A stretch of 64,000 nt of DNA from Cupriavidus sp. (GCA_031181345.1 JAPSLC010000015.1:24086-88085); one strand, 5' to 3'. Numbered from the stretch's first letter, positions 25,125 to 33,957 are shown. Program-made: numbers and translations. The notes: generated by a model from the sequence alone, not told the origin.

Positions 25125-25532
25125 ATGCAAAAGAAGTGGCTCAACAAGGTCAAATGGGACGATCACGGCCTGGTGCCGGTGATCGTGCAGGAAGTCGGCA
25201 CCAACGACGTGCTCATGTTCGCCTTCATGAATCGCGAGGCGCTGCAGCGCACCGTGGAACTCGGCGAGGCGGTGTTCTGGTCGCGCTCGCGCAAGCGGCT
25301 GTGGCACAAGGGCGAGGAATCGGGCCATGTGCAAAAGGTGCATGAGATCCGGCTCGACTGCGACGAGGACGTGGTGCTGCTCAAGGTCACGCAGGCCGGC
25401 GACATCGCCTGCCACACCGGCCGCCATTCCTGCTTCTTCCAGAAATTCGAGGGCGACGTCGAGGACGGCGACTGGCAGACCGTCGAACCGGTGCTGAAGG
25501 ACCCCTCGGCCATCTACGGCAGCAATCACTGA
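25125..25532 (+). CDS. hisI: Phosphoribosyl-AMP cyclohydrolase
   Basis: Opens the adenine ring of phosphoribosyl-AMP. 135 residues, a monofunctional HisI. Metal ligands sit in [14 protein letters not shown] and [22 protein letters not shown] and [20 protein letters not shown] are the usual active-site stretches. It lies two bases after hisF, and its stop overlaps the hisE start (TGATG). HisI and HisE are separate proteins here, unlike the enterobacterial fusion. Confidence 0.97.
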   Translation: MQKKWLNKVKWDDHGLVPVIVQEVGTNDVLMFAFMNREALQRTVELGEAVFWSRSRKRLWHKGEESGHVQKVHEIRLDCDEDVVLLKVTQAGDIACHTGRHSCFFQKFEGDVEDGDWQTVEPVLKDPSAIYGSNH

Positions 25533-25924
25533 TGAGCGACTCTCCTGCGAACCAGGCCGACGCGATGGTGGACGTACTGGCACGCGTGGCCGCGGTGCTC
25601 GAATCGCGCAAGCCGGAACACGGCGGCGATCCCGATCAATCCTATGTCGCGCGGCTGTTCCACAAGGGCGACGACGCGATCCTGAAGAAGATCGGCGAGG
25701 AAGCCACCGAAACGGTGATGGCGGCCAAGGACGCACGCGCCGCCGGTCTGACCGGCCCCGCGCTGGACAAGGTGGTCTACGAGGTCGCCGACCTGTGGTT
25801 CCACAGCATGGTGCTGCTGGCCCACGTCGGCCTGAGTCCGGCCGACGTGGTGGCCGAACTGGCGCGCCGCGAGGGGCTGTCGGGACTGGCCGAGAAGGCG
25901 GCGCGCACGCCCGGGAAGAAGTGA
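25532..25924 (+). CDS. hisE: Phosphoribosyl-ATP pyrophosphatase
   Basis: Removes pyrophosphate from phosphoribosyl-ATP. 130 residues, an all-alpha MazG-like fold. The metal-binding helix is [16 protein letters not shown], and the second acidic helix is [36 protein letters not shown] is the family signature. Start overlaps the hisI stop by one base. It ends the his cluster; an unrelated membrane-protein gene follows 85 bases on. Confidence 0.96.
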   Translation: MSDSPANQADAMVDVLARVAAVLESRKPEHGGDPDQSYVARLFHKGDDAILKKIGEEATETVMAAKDARAAGLTGPALDKVVYEVADLWFHSMVLLAHVGLSPADVVAELARREGLSGLAEKAARTPGKK

Positions 25925-26009
25925 GCACCGGCGCCTCTCGGCGGGCGGCGGTGTATCGTGTGGCACAGTATCGTCTGGACCGAACCGTGCGCACATGCAA
26001 GGAGACGCA

Positions 26010-26417
26010 ATGAGCAACGACTATCCCGGCCGGGACTATCCCGGCCAGGTGGTGCCGACCCGCGGCGGCGCGCAGCTCGACAGCCTGCGCAAGCTGACCC
26101 ATATCCTGTACGGGCTGTATGCGATTTTCTGGCTGACCGGCGGCATTACCGCGCTGATCGCGATCATCATCAACTACGTCAAGCGCGACGACGCGCGCGG
26201 CACGCTCTATGCATCGCACTTTGCGTGGCAGATCCGATCGTTCTGGTGGTCGGTCGCGTGGACCGTGCTCGGCGGCGTGCTGTTCGCCACCGTGGTGGGC
26301 ATCGCACTGGCCTTCATCGTCTGGGGCCTGTTGTCGCTGTGGATTCTTTACCGTATTGTCAAAGGCTGGTTGTATTTGAACGACAGCAAGCCGATGTACC
26401 CGGAGCAGCGTTTCTAG
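26010..26417 (+). CDS. Small integral membrane protein, DUF4870-like
   Basis: A 135-residue membrane protein without known function. After a polar N-terminus containing two DYPG repeats it has a helix near LTHILYGLYAIFWLTGGITALIAIIINYV, then a short loop with ARGTLYASHFAWQIRSFWWS, and two more hydrophobic helices (LGGVLFATVVGIALAFIVWGLL and LWILYRIVKGWLYL). The pattern and the SHFxWQIRSF motif resemble DUF4870-type proteins. AAGGAG at 25998-26004 fixes the ATG at 26010. It sits regularly between his genes and hinT in this group, so far as I recall. Confidence 0.75.
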   Translation: MSNDYPGRDYPGQVVPTRGGAQLDSLRKLTHILYGLYAIFWLTGGITALIAIIINYVKRDDARGTLYASHFAWQIRSFWWSVAWTVLGGVLFATVVGIALAFIVWGLLSLWILYRIVKGWLYLNDSKPMYPEQRF

Positions 26418-26483
26418 AGCACGCGAACCGGGCCAGGCTGGAATCCGGCTTGCCGGTGTCCTTCACTTCGCAATGAAACTTTC

Positions 26484-26840
26484 ATGAACGCACACGAGAA
26501 TTGCATCTTCTGCAAGATCGTCGCCGGCCAGATACCGTCGCGCAAGGTGTACGAGGACGCCGACATGCTGGCGTTCCACGATATCCATCCGAAGGCGCCG
26601 GTGCACTTCCTGATCATTCCGAAGGTGCATGTGGACTCGCTCGCAGCCTGTGGCCCGGGCGAGGGCGACGTGCTTGCTAAAATGCTGCTCAAGGCGCCGC
26701 AATTGGCCCAGGAACTGGGTTGCGGCAATGGCTTCCGCACCGTGATCAACACCGGTCCGGATGGCGGCCAGGAGGTCTATCACCTGCATCTGCACGTGAT
26801 GGGCGGGCCGCGGACCGAATGGAAGGTCGCGCTGCCGTAG
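26484..26840 (+). CDS. hinT: HIT-family purine nucleoside phosphoramidase (HinT-like)
   Basis: A 118-residue histidine-triad protein. The active site is H100-x-H102-x-H104 in VYHLHLHVMGG, with the catalytic middle histidine H102. CIFCKIVAGQIPSRKVYEDADMLAFHDI and HPKAPVHFLIIPK are the classical N-terminal motifs. HinT hydrolyses nucleoside phosphoramidates and acyl-adenylates. It lies 66 bases after the membrane-protein gene and 151 bases before tatA. Confidence 0.92.
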   Translation: MNAHENCIFCKIVAGQIPSRKVYEDADMLAFHDIHPKAPVHFLIIPKVHVDSLAACGPGEGDVLAKMLLKAPQLAQELGCGNGFRTVINTGPDGGQEVYHLHLHVMGGPRTEWKVALP

Positions 26841-26991
26841 GCCGCCGCGGCAAGCCTGGAGTAAAGAATGACGTCCTGCCGTTCGCGGCGGACGGAACAG
26901 CGCCGGCTACCGTCGCCCGGCGTGCGAGCTCGGACGGAACAACGGGTCCGCGTGGCAAGGTGCCGCGCGGGGCTTCATCAGGAGCAGGAAA

Positions 26992-27237
26992 ATGGGTTCG
27001 TTTAGCATTTGGCATTGGCTGATCGTGCTGGTGATCGTCATGCTGGTCTTCGGTACGAAGAAGCTGCGCAATATCGGCCAGGATCTGGGCGGCGCGGTCA
27101 AGGGCTTCAAGGACGGCATGAAGGATCCCAACGCCCCCGCGGGCGAGGACACCTCCACCACCGGCACGCCCAAGGAACTGCGCGACTCGACCACGATCGA
27201 CGTGGACGCCAAGGAAAAGTCGCGCCAGCAGCAGTAA
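26992..27237 (+). CDS. tatA: Sec-independent translocase subunit TatA
   Basis: Pore-forming subunit of the twin-arginine translocase, 81 residues. One N-terminal membrane helix ([15 protein letters not shown]) is followed by the conserved [26 protein letters not shown] amphipathic helix, then a polar tail. AGGAGCAGGAAA precedes the ATG. tatB follows after 145 bases and tatC after that. The only Tat-signal protein near is the Rieske protein PetA. Confidence 0.95.
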   Translation: MGSFSIWHWLIVLVIVMLVFGTKKLRNIGQDLGGAVKGFKDGMKDPNAPAGEDTSTTGTPKELRDSTTIDVDAKEKSRQQQ

Positions 27238-27382
27238 TCAGGATCATGCAGTCAGTCGGCGTCCGGCCGGCGCGGCCCCGCATCGGCCGGGCCGTCCCCC
27301 GGTACACTGATTCCCTCCTTCCTCCGGGCGGCGGCGCGGGGCATTGCGCCCCGGCGTGCCCGGCACTGGCATTGAATCCCGC

Positions 27383-27898
27383 ATGATCGATCTGGGCATT
27401 TCCAAGCTGGCGCTGATCGGCGCGGTCGCGCTGATCGTGATCGGTCCCGAGCGGCTGCCCAAGGTCGCCCGCACCGTCGGCGCGCTGGTCGGGCGCGCGC
27501 AACGCTACATCAGCGATGTGAAGGCGGAGGTCAGCCGCGAGGTCGAACTCGACGAGCTGCGCCGCATGCGTACCGAGTTCGAGGATGCTGCGCGCGACGT
27601 CGAGCGGACCATCCACAAAGAGGTCAACGAGCAGACGCAGTCGTTGAACGAGGCACTGTCCGACGCGATCGCCGAGCCTGGCGCGCCAGGCGCTGGCGAT
27701 GCGCCGGCGTCCTATGTGCCCAGCTGGGATACCGCGCACAAGATGCACAACGGCCGCAAGAGCTGGCGCGTCAAGCAGGCCGCGGTGCCGAAGTGGTACA
27801 AGCGCCAGAACAATGTCCGCGGCTGGGCGCAGTCCGGCGCTGCGCGCGTCAAACGGCACCGTCCGGCGACGCGTCCCGCGCGTTCTTTCTTCGAGTGA
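27383..27898 (+). CDS. tatB: Sec-independent translocase subunit TatB
   Basis: TatB binds twin-arginine substrates together with TatC. 171 residues. The N-terminus is MIDLGISKLALIGAVALIVIGPERLPKVARTVG, a short membrane helix followed by the GPERLP hinge and an amphipathic helix. A charged coiled region and a C-terminal basic, Trp-containing tail follow, longer than in E. coli. The open frame begins at 27344 but ATG 27383 matches the family. Confidence 0.94.
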   Translation: MIDLGISKLALIGAVALIVIGPERLPKVARTVGALVGRAQRYISDVKAEVSREVELDELRRMRTEFEDAARDVERTIHKEVNEQTQSLNEALSDAIAEPGAPGAGDAPASYVPSWDTAHKMHNGRKSWRVKQAAVPKWYKRQNNVRGWAQSGAARVKRHRPATRPARSFFE

Positions 27899-28023
27899 CC
27901 ATGCGGCAGTCCGCCCCGAAACCGGCGGCCGACCGGTCCGCACGTTCGTCGCGCGCCTTGCCGCGCGCGATGTCGCTTTTCTCTTCCCTGTTGTCCGCCC
28001 ACCGCTGCTGAGCGGCTGCCGCC

Positions 28024-28812
28024 ATGAGCGAATCGCGTTCCCCCGATCCCCAAGACGAATCCCCGCAGGAAACCTTCATCTCGCACCTGGTGGAGCTGCG
28101 CGAACGCATCGTCAAGGCCGTCGCCGGCGTGCTGGTGGTATTCGTCAGCCTGGTGTACTGGGCGCCGGATATCTTCAATCTGTTTGCGCGGCCGCTGATG
28201 GAATCGCTGCCCAAGGGCGGCAAGATGATCGTCACCGACGTGACCGGCTCGTTCTTCGTGCCGATGAAGGTCACGTTGCTGGTCGCCTTCCTGATTGCGT
28301 TGCCATGGGTGCTGTACCAGATCTGGCAATTCGTCGCGCCCGGGCTCTATCAGCACGAGAAACGGTTGATCATGCCGCTGGTCACGAGCAGCTATCTGCT
28401 GTTCCTGTTCGGCGTGGCGTTCGCCTACTTCCTGGTGTTTCCGACGGTGTTCCATTTCATGGCGCACTACAACGCGCCGCTGGGCGCCGAGATGTCGACC
28501 GATATCGACAAGTATCTCGGCTTCGCGATGACTACATTCCTGGCCTTCGGCATCACCTTCGAGGTGCCGGTGGTGGTCATCGTGCTGGTGCGCTTCGGCG
28601 TGGTGGAGCTGGAGAAGCTCAAGCAGATCCGCCCGTATGTGATCGTCGGGGCCTTCATCATCGCAGCCATCGTCACGCCGCCCGACGTACTGTCCCAGCT
28701 GCTGCTGGCGATTCCGCTGATCCTGCTCTACGAGCTCGGCCTGCTGATGGCCAAGGTCATCGGCCGTCCGTTGCCCAATGACGGCGCCGCCAAAGAGTCG
28801 CAAGCCGACTGA
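28024..28812 (+). CDS. tatC: Sec-independent translocase subunit TatC
   Basis: Polytopic receptor of the Tat system, 262 residues with six hydrophobic segments. The N-terminal FISHLVELRERIVKAV motif holds residues that bind the twin-arginine signal. The periplasmic loop and MKVTLLVAFLIALPWVLYQIWQFVAPGLYQHEK region are typical, as is AAIVTPPDVLSQLLLAIPLILLYELG. It ends 12 bases before an intrinsic terminator. The 125 bases between tatB and tatC contain no gene I can support. Confidence 0.96.
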   Translation: MSESRSPDPQDESPQETFISHLVELRERIVKAVAGVLVVFVSLVYWAPDIFNLFARPLMESLPKGGKMIVTDVTGSFFVPMKVTLLVAFLIALPWVLYQIWQFVAPGLYQHEKRLIMPLVTSSYLLFLFGVAFAYFLVFPTVFHFMAHYNAPLGAEMSTDIDKYLGFAMTTFLAFGITFEVPVVVIVLVRFGVVELEKLKQIRPYVIVGAFIIAAIVTPPDVLSQLLLAIPLILLYELGLLMAKVIGRPLPNDGAAKESQAD

Positions 28813-28824
28813 TTGATGCTGGGA

Positions 28825-28849
28825 GGGCGCAAACATTGCGCCCTTTTTG
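28825..28849 (+). terminator. Intrinsic terminator after tatC
   Basis: Perfect 8-base stem GGGCGCAA (28825-28832) and TTGCGCCC (28836-28843), loop ACA, then TTTTT. It lies 12 bases past the tatC stop. Confidence 0.9.
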
Positions 28850-28854
28850 CACCA

Positions 28855-28897
28855 AAACGGGGAAAATCCCCGTTTCTCCTGTTGCTGTCCAGCAACA
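28855..28897 (+). repeat. Two further tandem hairpins downstream of the tatC terminator
   Basis: First hairpin: AAACGGGGA (28855-28863), loop AAA, TCCCCGTTT (28867-28875). Second: TGTTGCTG (28880-28887), TC, CAGCAACA (28890-28897). Both are perfect. With the terminator they make three hairpins in 73 bases. Purpose unknown; either back-up termination or a small RNA 3' end. Confidence 0.6.
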
Positions 28898-28992
28898 AAA
28901 GCCGCCCTCAGGAACGGTTTACGACGAAAAAGCCTTCTGAGCGCGCGGGAGCCTGACACATAATACGCAGCAGACGTGATGGTGAATGCGTC

Positions 28993-29008
28993 GCCCAAGC
29001 ACTTGGGC
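28993..29008. promoter_or_regulatory. 16-base palindrome upstream of the porin
   Basis: GCCCAAG (28993-28999) and CTTGGGC (29002-29008) are inverted around CA, 42 bases before the porin ATG. It could be an operator or part of the leader RNA. No regulator can be named. Confidence 0.35.
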
Positions 29009-29049
29009 AACCCAAGATTTCCCAATCAGTTGACAAGGAAAGTGTCGAT

Positions 29050-30138
29050 ATGAAGATGAAACTGTTTGCAGCTGCAGTCGCCGCCCTGGCCGCTGGTGGT
29101 GCCTACGCCCAGTCGAGCGTGACCCTGTACGGCGTGGTCGACGCTGGTATCGAGTACAACAACAACGCTGGCCAAACGGGCGAAAACCTGTTCCGCATGC
29201 AGTCGGGCGGCCAGTCGGGCTCGCGTTGGGGCCTGCGTGGCGTGGAAGACCTGGGCGGTGGCCTGAAGGGTCTGTTCGTGCTGGAAAGCGGTTTCGATCT
29301 CGACACCGGTCGTTCGGGCCAAGGCGGCCGTCTGTTCGGTCGTAGCGCCTACGTCGGTCTGCAGAACCAGTTCGGCACCCTGACCCTGGGCCGTCAACAG
29401 ACCCCGTTCTACGACTTCGGTCTGCAGTTCGACCCGATGGCGATCGCTCCGCGTTACTCGATCACCTCGCAAGCTGTCGAGTTCCAGTCGCGTGCTGACA
29501 ACGCCGTCAAGTACGTCGGCAAGTTCGGCGGCCTGACCGCGTCGGCCATGTACTCGTTCCGCGCTGACGGCCAAGAAGTTGCTGGCCGCAACGTGTTCGG
29601 CCGCGAAATGGGCGCCATGCTGTCGTACGCAGCTGGCCCGTTCGCGATCGGTGCTGCGTATGACGATCTGCACGTTGGTGACACCGCCAACCAGGCTCCG
29701 GTGATCCGCCGCGCCACGGTTGCTGGTACCTACGCTTTCGGTCCGGCCAAGGCTTTCGTGGGCTACCGTTGGGCGAAGGCTTCGGACGGCGCAGCTCTGC
29801 CGGGCGCTGTTGGTGCTGACACCACGACGTCGAACCTGTACTGGGCTGGCCTGGCGTACCAAATGACCCCGGCCTTCTCGGTCACGGGTGCTGCGTACTA
29901 CCAGGACTTCCGCCGCAGCGGTGCTGATCCGTGGCAATTCGTGCTGACCGGCGACTACGCTCTGTCGAAGCGCACCGACATCTACACCTCGCTGTCGTAC
30001 ACCCTGAACAAGGATGGTTCGGCTCTGGGCGTGTCGGGCTTCAACACCGCCGCTACCGCCGCCGCACCTGCCACGTTCAACGTGGAGCCGGGCAAGGACC
30101 AGTTCGGCGCCATCATCGGCGTGCGTCACAAGTTCTAA
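29050..30138 (+). CDS. Beta-proteobacterial general porin
   Basis: An outer-membrane trimeric porin of 362 residues. The signal peptide is cleaved after AYA (about residue 20), giving mature QSSVTLYGVVDAGIEY, the hallmark start of this family. It has strand-rich repeats, SGSRWGLRGVEDLGGGLKGLF, GRSAYVGLQNQFGTLTLGRQ, and ends in the C-terminal VRHKF, whose last Phe directs BAM assembly. Codon use differs visibly from neighbouring genes (many GCT, GGT and CGT), the mark of very high expression. AAGGAAAG precedes the ATG. It is monocistronic between two terminators. Confidence 0.95.
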   Translation: MKMKLFAAAVAALAAGGAYAQSSVTLYGVVDAGIEYNNNAGQTGENLFRMQSGGQSGSRWGLRGVEDLGGGLKGLFVLESGFDLDTGRSGQGGRLFGRSAYVGLQNQFGTLTLGRQQTPFYDFGLQFDPMAIAPRYSITSQAVEFQSRADNAVKYVGKFGGLTASAMYSFRADGQEVAGRNVFGREMGAMLSYAAGPFAIGAAYDDLHVGDTANQAPVIRRATVAGTYAFGPAKAFVGYRWAKASDGAALPGAVGADTTTSNLYWAGLAYQMTPAFSVTGAAYYQDFRRSGADPWQFVLTGDYALSKRTDIYTSLSYTLNKDGSALGVSGFNTAATAAAPATFNVEPGKDQFGAIIGVRHKF

Positions 30139-30175
30139 TTTGACGCGAGCGATCGCATCAAGTTAGCTTGATCGA

Positions 30176-30211
30176 AACGCCGGCATCCTTCGGGATGCCG
30201 GCGTTTTGTTT
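30176..30211 (+). terminator. Intrinsic terminator of the porin gene
   Basis: A 13-base perfect stem, AACGCCGGCATCC (30176-30188) and GGATGCCGGCGTT (30193-30205), with a stable TTCG loop and a following TTGTTTTG. It lies 37 bases after the stop. Confidence 0.92.
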
Positions 30212-30594
30212 TGTGGTGTCCTGATCGTTGTCCTCATGCGCTTCGAGATGGCGCCTGGGTAAGGAGCCAAGCTGCCCTCGTCGGGCGGCCCGGGCGCGAC
30301 ACCAGAGAGCGATGAGCGATCGGGCGGCGGCATGTCACGCCAAGCCGGCATCCTTCGAAAAGCCGAGCGACCGATAGCGTTGCACGCGGCAGTCCGGCCG
30401 AACGGATCACGCATCACCGCGTGAGGGTGGCCTTACGGCGTGGCGGTAGACAACGCAACGCTGCGCCTCAGCGGAGCAGGGGTCTCGAAACGTCCTACCG
30501 ACCTCGGCCCGGCTGCGCGTTCCAGCACGCCGTGGCCATGGGTGCGGGGCCAACGGTACCTCCGCCGTACCGGTTCGCCGATCAGTAGACGCCA
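30212..30594. other. Noncoding stretch between porin and protease genes
   Basis: No coding frame here shows family resemblance, and the frames present are short and of odd composition. A 14-base direct repeat of part of the porin terminator (GCCGGCATCCTTCG) recurs at 30344-30357. The region could be a remnant of a duplication or encode a small RNA; nothing decides between them. Confidence 0.4.
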
Positions 30595-30630
30595 ATAAAA
30601 AAGCCCCTTGGCAACACCAAGGGGCTTTTC
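30595..30630 (-). terminator. Intrinsic terminator of the DegS-like gene
   Basis: Stem AAGCCCCTTGG (30601-30611) and CCAAGGGGCTT (30617-30627) around a 5-base loop. On the minus strand it is followed by a T-rich run (complement of 30595-30602), 29 bases past the protease stop. The plus strand has a shorter TTTT. Confidence 0.9.
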
Positions 30631-30655
30631 GCTTTATCGCGCCTTCCGACCGTGA

Positions 30656-31846
30656 TCAATCTTCCTCGTCGTACGGCAACACACGCCGCGGCGGAGGCGG
30701 TCGCTTGCCGATCGTCACTGTCACCTCGGTCGGCTTGCCGCGACGTACGACCTTCATCTTCACTTCCGTACCCGGCTTGAGCTGCGCGATCGCATTGAGC
30801 AGCGCCGTGGTATCCGTGATCGGTTGATCCTGCACGGCAACCAGCACATCGCCCGGACGCACCCCGGCCTTGTCAGCGGGACCGCCCTGGACGATCGCGG
30901 CGATCAGGGCGCCTTCCTTGGCTTCGAGCCCAAACGATTCGGCGATCTCCGGCGTCATGTCTTGCGGCTCGACGCCGATCCAGCCGCGCGTCACCGAGCC
31001 GGTCGAAATGATCGACTCCATCACTTGCTTGGCGGTGGACACCGGAATCGCGAAGCCGATGCCCAGCGAGCCGCCCGAGCGCGAGTAGATCGCCGTATTG
31101 ATGCCCAGCAGGTTGCCCTGCGCATCGACCAGCGCGCCACCCGAGTTGCCCGGGTTGATCGCGGCGTCCGTCTGGATGAAGTTCTCGAAGGTGTTGATGC
31201 CGAGATGGCTGCGGCCCAGTGCCGACACGATGCCCATCGTCACGGTCTGGCCGACGCCGAACGGGTTGCCGATCGCCAGCACCACATCGCCGACCTTGAC
31301 GTTCTCGAGGCGTCCCAGCGTGATCGCCGGCAGATCCTTGAGCGTGATCTTGAGGACGGCCAGGTCGGTTTCGGGGTCCGAGCCCACCACCTTGGCGTTG
31401 GCCTTGCGGCCGTCGGTCAACGCGACCTCGATCTCGTCGGCGCCGTCCACCACATGATGGTTGGTTAGAATGTAGCCCTCGGCGCTGACGATCACGCCCG
31501 AACCCAGGCTCGACACCGGCTCCTGCCGCTCGGGCAGCCGGTCACCGAAGAAAAAGCGGAACCACGGATCGTCGGCCTGCGGATTGCCGCGGCGCGCGCC
31601 GTTCTTGCTGGTGAAGATGTTGACCACCGCCGGCATCGCCAATTGCGCAGCCTCGCTATAAGAGCGTTCCGCGGATGGGCCCGTGACATTCGGCACCACT
31701 TCCTTGAGCGCGACGATCGGCGAACCGGATTGGACCGCGACGCGTCCGCGTTGCAGCCATTCCGGTTTCAATGTCGCCACGACAAACCAGATGGCCAGCA
31801 CAACCGTGACGGCCTGGGCAAAGAACAGCCAGAAGCGGCGCAACAT
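30656..31846 (-). CDS. Membrane-anchored HtrA-type serine protease (DegS-like)
   Basis: A 396-residue HtrA protease with one N-terminal membrane helix (residues 5-26), so it faces the periplasm. The catalytic triad is His131 (ILTNHHVV), Asp161 ([10 protein letters not shown]) and Ser235 ([10 protein letters not shown]). A single PDZ domain follows ([10 protein letters not shown]... to VTVTIG), as in DegS rather than two-PDZ DegP. The C-terminus is Pro/Arg-rich then acidic. The substrate is inferred only by analogy: DegS cleaves anti-sigma factor RseA. ATG 31846 gives a proper anchor; the upstream extension to 31924 overlaps the divergent gene. Confidence 0.92.
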   Translation of the reverse strand: MLRRFWLFFAQAVTVVLAIWFVVATLKPEWLQRGRVAVQSGSPIVALKEVVPNVTGPSAERSYSEAAQLAMPAVVNIFTSKNGARRGNPQADDPWFRFFFGDRLPERQEPVSSLGSGVIVSAEGYILTNHHVVDGADEIEVALTDGRKANAKVVGSDPETDLAVLKITLKDLPAITLGRLENVKVGDVVLAIGNPFGVGQTVTMGIVSALGRSHLGINTFENFIQTDAAINPGNSGGALVDAQGNLLGINTAIYSRSGGSLGIGFAIPVSTAKQVMESIISTGSVTRGWIGVEPQDMTPEIAESFGLEAKEGALIAAIVQGGPADKAGVRPGDVLVAVQDQPITDTTALLNAIAQLKPGTEVKMKVVRRGKPTEVTVTIGKRPPPPRRVLPYDEED

Positions 31847-31865
31847 ATTGGAGTTTGGGCAGAAA

Positions 31866-32612
31866 ATGAAAACAAAAGAGCTTGAATTGTACTTGAACGA
31901 CCTGTTGGAAGTCCCCCGCTTCAAGGACTATTGCCCGAATGGTTTGCAAGTACAGGGTCGGCCCGAAGTCACCCACATCGTGACGGGTGTAACGGCCAGT
32001 GTCGCGCTGCTCGATGCCGCGATCGAGGCCGGCGCCGATGCGATCCTGGTCCATCACGGTTACTTCTGGCGGGGAGAGGATGCGCGTGTCATCGGCCAGA
32101 AGCATGGCCGGCTGCGGCGTCTGCTGGTGTCTGACACCAATCTGCTCGCCTACCACCTGCCGCTGGACGTCCATCCCGAACTTGGGAACAACGCCCAGCT
32201 GGGACGAGAGCTCGGGTTGAATCCGACTGGACGCTTCGGCGACGACCAGCTCGGCTGGACCGGCACGTTGCCGCAATCGATGACGCTGCGCATGCTGGCC
32301 GATCACGTCGCGGGGGTACTCGGCCGCGAGCCGCTTGCGATCGGCGATCCGGACCAGCCGGTACGCACGGTGGGCTGGTGTACCGGCGGCGCGCAAGGCT
32401 ATTTCGGGGCGGCGATCGAAGCGGGAGTCGATGTCTATCTGAGCGGCGAGGTCTCCGAGCAGACCACCCACCTGGCGCGCGAGAGCGGCGTCGGCTATAT
32501 CGCCGCCGGCCATCACGCGACCGAGCGCTATGGCATTCGCGCGCTCGGCACCCATCTGGCGCAGCAGTTCGGCCTGCGCCATACCTTCATCGATATCCCG
32601 AATCCCGTCTAA
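31866..32612 (+). CDS. Nif3-like dinuclear metal-centre protein (YbgI family)
   Basis: A 248-residue Nif3/DUF34 protein, a conserved family with a two-metal site. Some members have been proposed to act on GTP cyclohydrolase or on modified nucleotides; the exact role is unclear. Metal-ligand motifs are [28 protein letters not shown] and the C-terminal [13 protein letters not shown]. The ATG at 31866 lies only 19 bases from the ATG of the divergent protease, so its promoter must overlap the protease gene or its leader. The open frame upstream to 31683 is antisense to the protease and is not used. Confidence 0.9.
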   Translation: MKTKELELYLNDLLEVPRFKDYCPNGLQVQGRPEVTHIVTGVTASVALLDAAIEAGADAILVHHGYFWRGEDARVIGQKHGRLRRLLVSDTNLLAYHLPLDVHPELGNNAQLGRELGLNPTGRFGDDQLGWTGTLPQSMTLRMLADHVAGVLGREPLAIGDPDQPVRTVGWCTGGAQGYFGAAIEAGVDVYLSGEVSEQTTHLARESGVGYIAAGHHATERYGIRALGTHLAQQFGLRHTFIDIPNPV

Positions 32613-32678
32613 GCGGCTGGTAGGCAGTCCGACTCAATGGCCCGGCCCGGAAGCCGGTGCCAGCGGTGCCAGCGAGAC

Positions 32679-33107
32679 TCAGGCCCGGCTCTTCAGGCTG
32701 TCGCGGATCTCGCGCAGCAGCTTGACGTCTTCCGGATCCTGGGGTGCGGGTGCGGGCGGTTCGGCAGCGCGCAGGCGGTTGATCGCGCGCACCATCATGA
32801 AAATGATGAAGGCCAGGATCAGGAAGTTGACCAGGATGGTTAGGAAATTGCCGTAGGCGAATACCGGCACGCCGGCCTTTTTCAGGGCGTCGAGCGTCAT
32901 CGGCGTGCCGGCCGGGGGATCGGACAGGACGAAAAACAGATTCGAAAAGTCCAGTTTGCCGATGATGCGGCCCACCAACGGCATGATCAGGTCATTGACC
33001 ACGGAATCCACGATTTTTCCGAAAGCTGCGCCGATAATCACGCCGACGGCGAGGTCGACCACGTTCCCGCGCACCGCGAAGGTCTTGAATTCCGACATCA
33101 TGCTCAT
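32679..33107 (-). CDS. mscL: Large-conductance mechanosensitive channel
   Basis: MscL opens under membrane tension to release solutes on osmotic down-shock. 142 residues. The first helix is [27 protein letters not shown], with the gating region [11 protein letters not shown], and the second helix is [26 protein letters not shown]. The cytoplasmic C-terminal helix is [18 protein letters not shown] (complement of 33115-33120) supports the start. It is convergent with the Nif3-like gene, 66 bases apart. Confidence 0.96.
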   Translation of the reverse strand: MSMMSEFKTFAVRGNVVDLAVGVIIGAAFGKIVDSVVNDLIMPLVGRIIGKLDFSNLFFVLSDPPAGTPMTLDALKKAGVPVFAYGNFLTILVNFLILAFIIFMMVRAINRLRAAEPPAPAPQDPEDVKLLREIRDSLKSRA

Positions 33108-33264
33108 GGCTTAACTCCTTGCTGTTGTTCATTTTTCACCACGCACCGCAGCGCAAGACTGCCGCAACGATGCCGCAAACGCAAGCCTGACGCGGGTTTG
33201 CGGCAGGCGGATGGCGGCCCCTTACATGGTGATGCGATGACCGAACACCCCCGGGTTACCGCGC

Positions 33265-33294
33265 TTTCACTGCCCAATGTGCCTAAGGTACAAT
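33265..33294 (+). promoter_or_regulatory. Candidate petABC promoter
   Basis: TTTCAC (33265-33270) and TACAAT (33289-33294) are 18 bases apart, placing initiation about 40 bases before the petA ATG. This is judged by eye only. Confidence 0.35.
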
Positions 33295-33339
33295 TTACGG
33301 TTGACGCAAAATCTAATTTGACTTCCCCTGGGGTTTGGA

Positions 33340-33957
33340 ATGAATGACCAGCAAAGCGTGAAGAGCGTGGATAAGGGGCGTCGCAACTGGTTGATCGCGA
33401 CGTCTGTGGCTGGCGGCATCGGAGGAGTGGCGGTTGCGGTGCCGTTTGTCAGTACCTTTGCACCGTCGGAAAAGGCCAAGGCGGCAGGCGCGCCGGTCGA
33501 GGCCGACATCGGCGGGCTCAAGCCCGGCGAAATGATGACGGTCGAATGGCGCGGCAAGCCCGTCTGGATTCTGCGTCGCACGGAGGAGATGCTGGCGTCG
33601 CTGAAAAAGACCGACGCCGAGGTGGCTGACCCGAAGTCCGAGATTCCGTTCACGATGGAAACGCCGGAGTACGCCAGGAACGAAACGCGTTCCCGCCCGG
33701 AGCACAAGGATATCCTGGTCGTCGTCGGTATCTGTTCCCACCTCGGTTGCTCCCCTTCCGGCCCGTTCGCGGCTGGCGCCAATCCCACCCTCGGTTCCGA
33801 CCCCGGTTTCCTCTGCCCGTGCCACGGCTCGACCTTCGACCTGGCAGGCCGCGTCTTCAAGAACAAGCCGGCACCGCAGAACCTTGACGTTCCCCCATAC
33901 CAGTTCCTCACCGACACCACGATCGTGATCGGCAAAGACGAAAAAGGAGAGGCTTGA
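33340..33957 (+). CDS. petA: Ubiquinol-cytochrome c reductase Rieske subunit
   Basis: Rieske [2Fe-2S] protein of the bc1 complex, 205 residues. The N-terminus has a twin-arginine motif (KGRRNWLIA) and a single membrane helix that stays uncleaved. The cluster ligands are Cys132, His134, Cys159 and His162 in CSHLGC and CPCHGS, with Cys137 and Cys161 forming the usual disulfide. It receives electrons from ubiquinol and passes them to cytochrome c1. The petB start follows the stop by two bases. The Tat genes at 27 kb would export it. Confidence 0.97.
   Translation: MNDQQSVKSVDKGRRNWLIATSVAGGIGGVAVAVPFVSTFAPSEKAKAAGAPVEADIGGLKPGEMMTVEWRGKPVWILRRTEEMLASLKKTDAEVADPKSEIPFTMETPEYARNETRSRPEHKDILVVVGICSHLGCSPSGPFAAGANPTLGSDPGFLCPCHGSTFDLAGRVFKNKPAPQNLDVPPYQFLTDTTIVIGKDEKGEA

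Noticed and set aside
33237..33347. A 36-codon open frame upstream of petA, overlapping its start
   Set aside because: The candidate petA promoter lies inside it and it lacks a ribosome site; it looks like chance.
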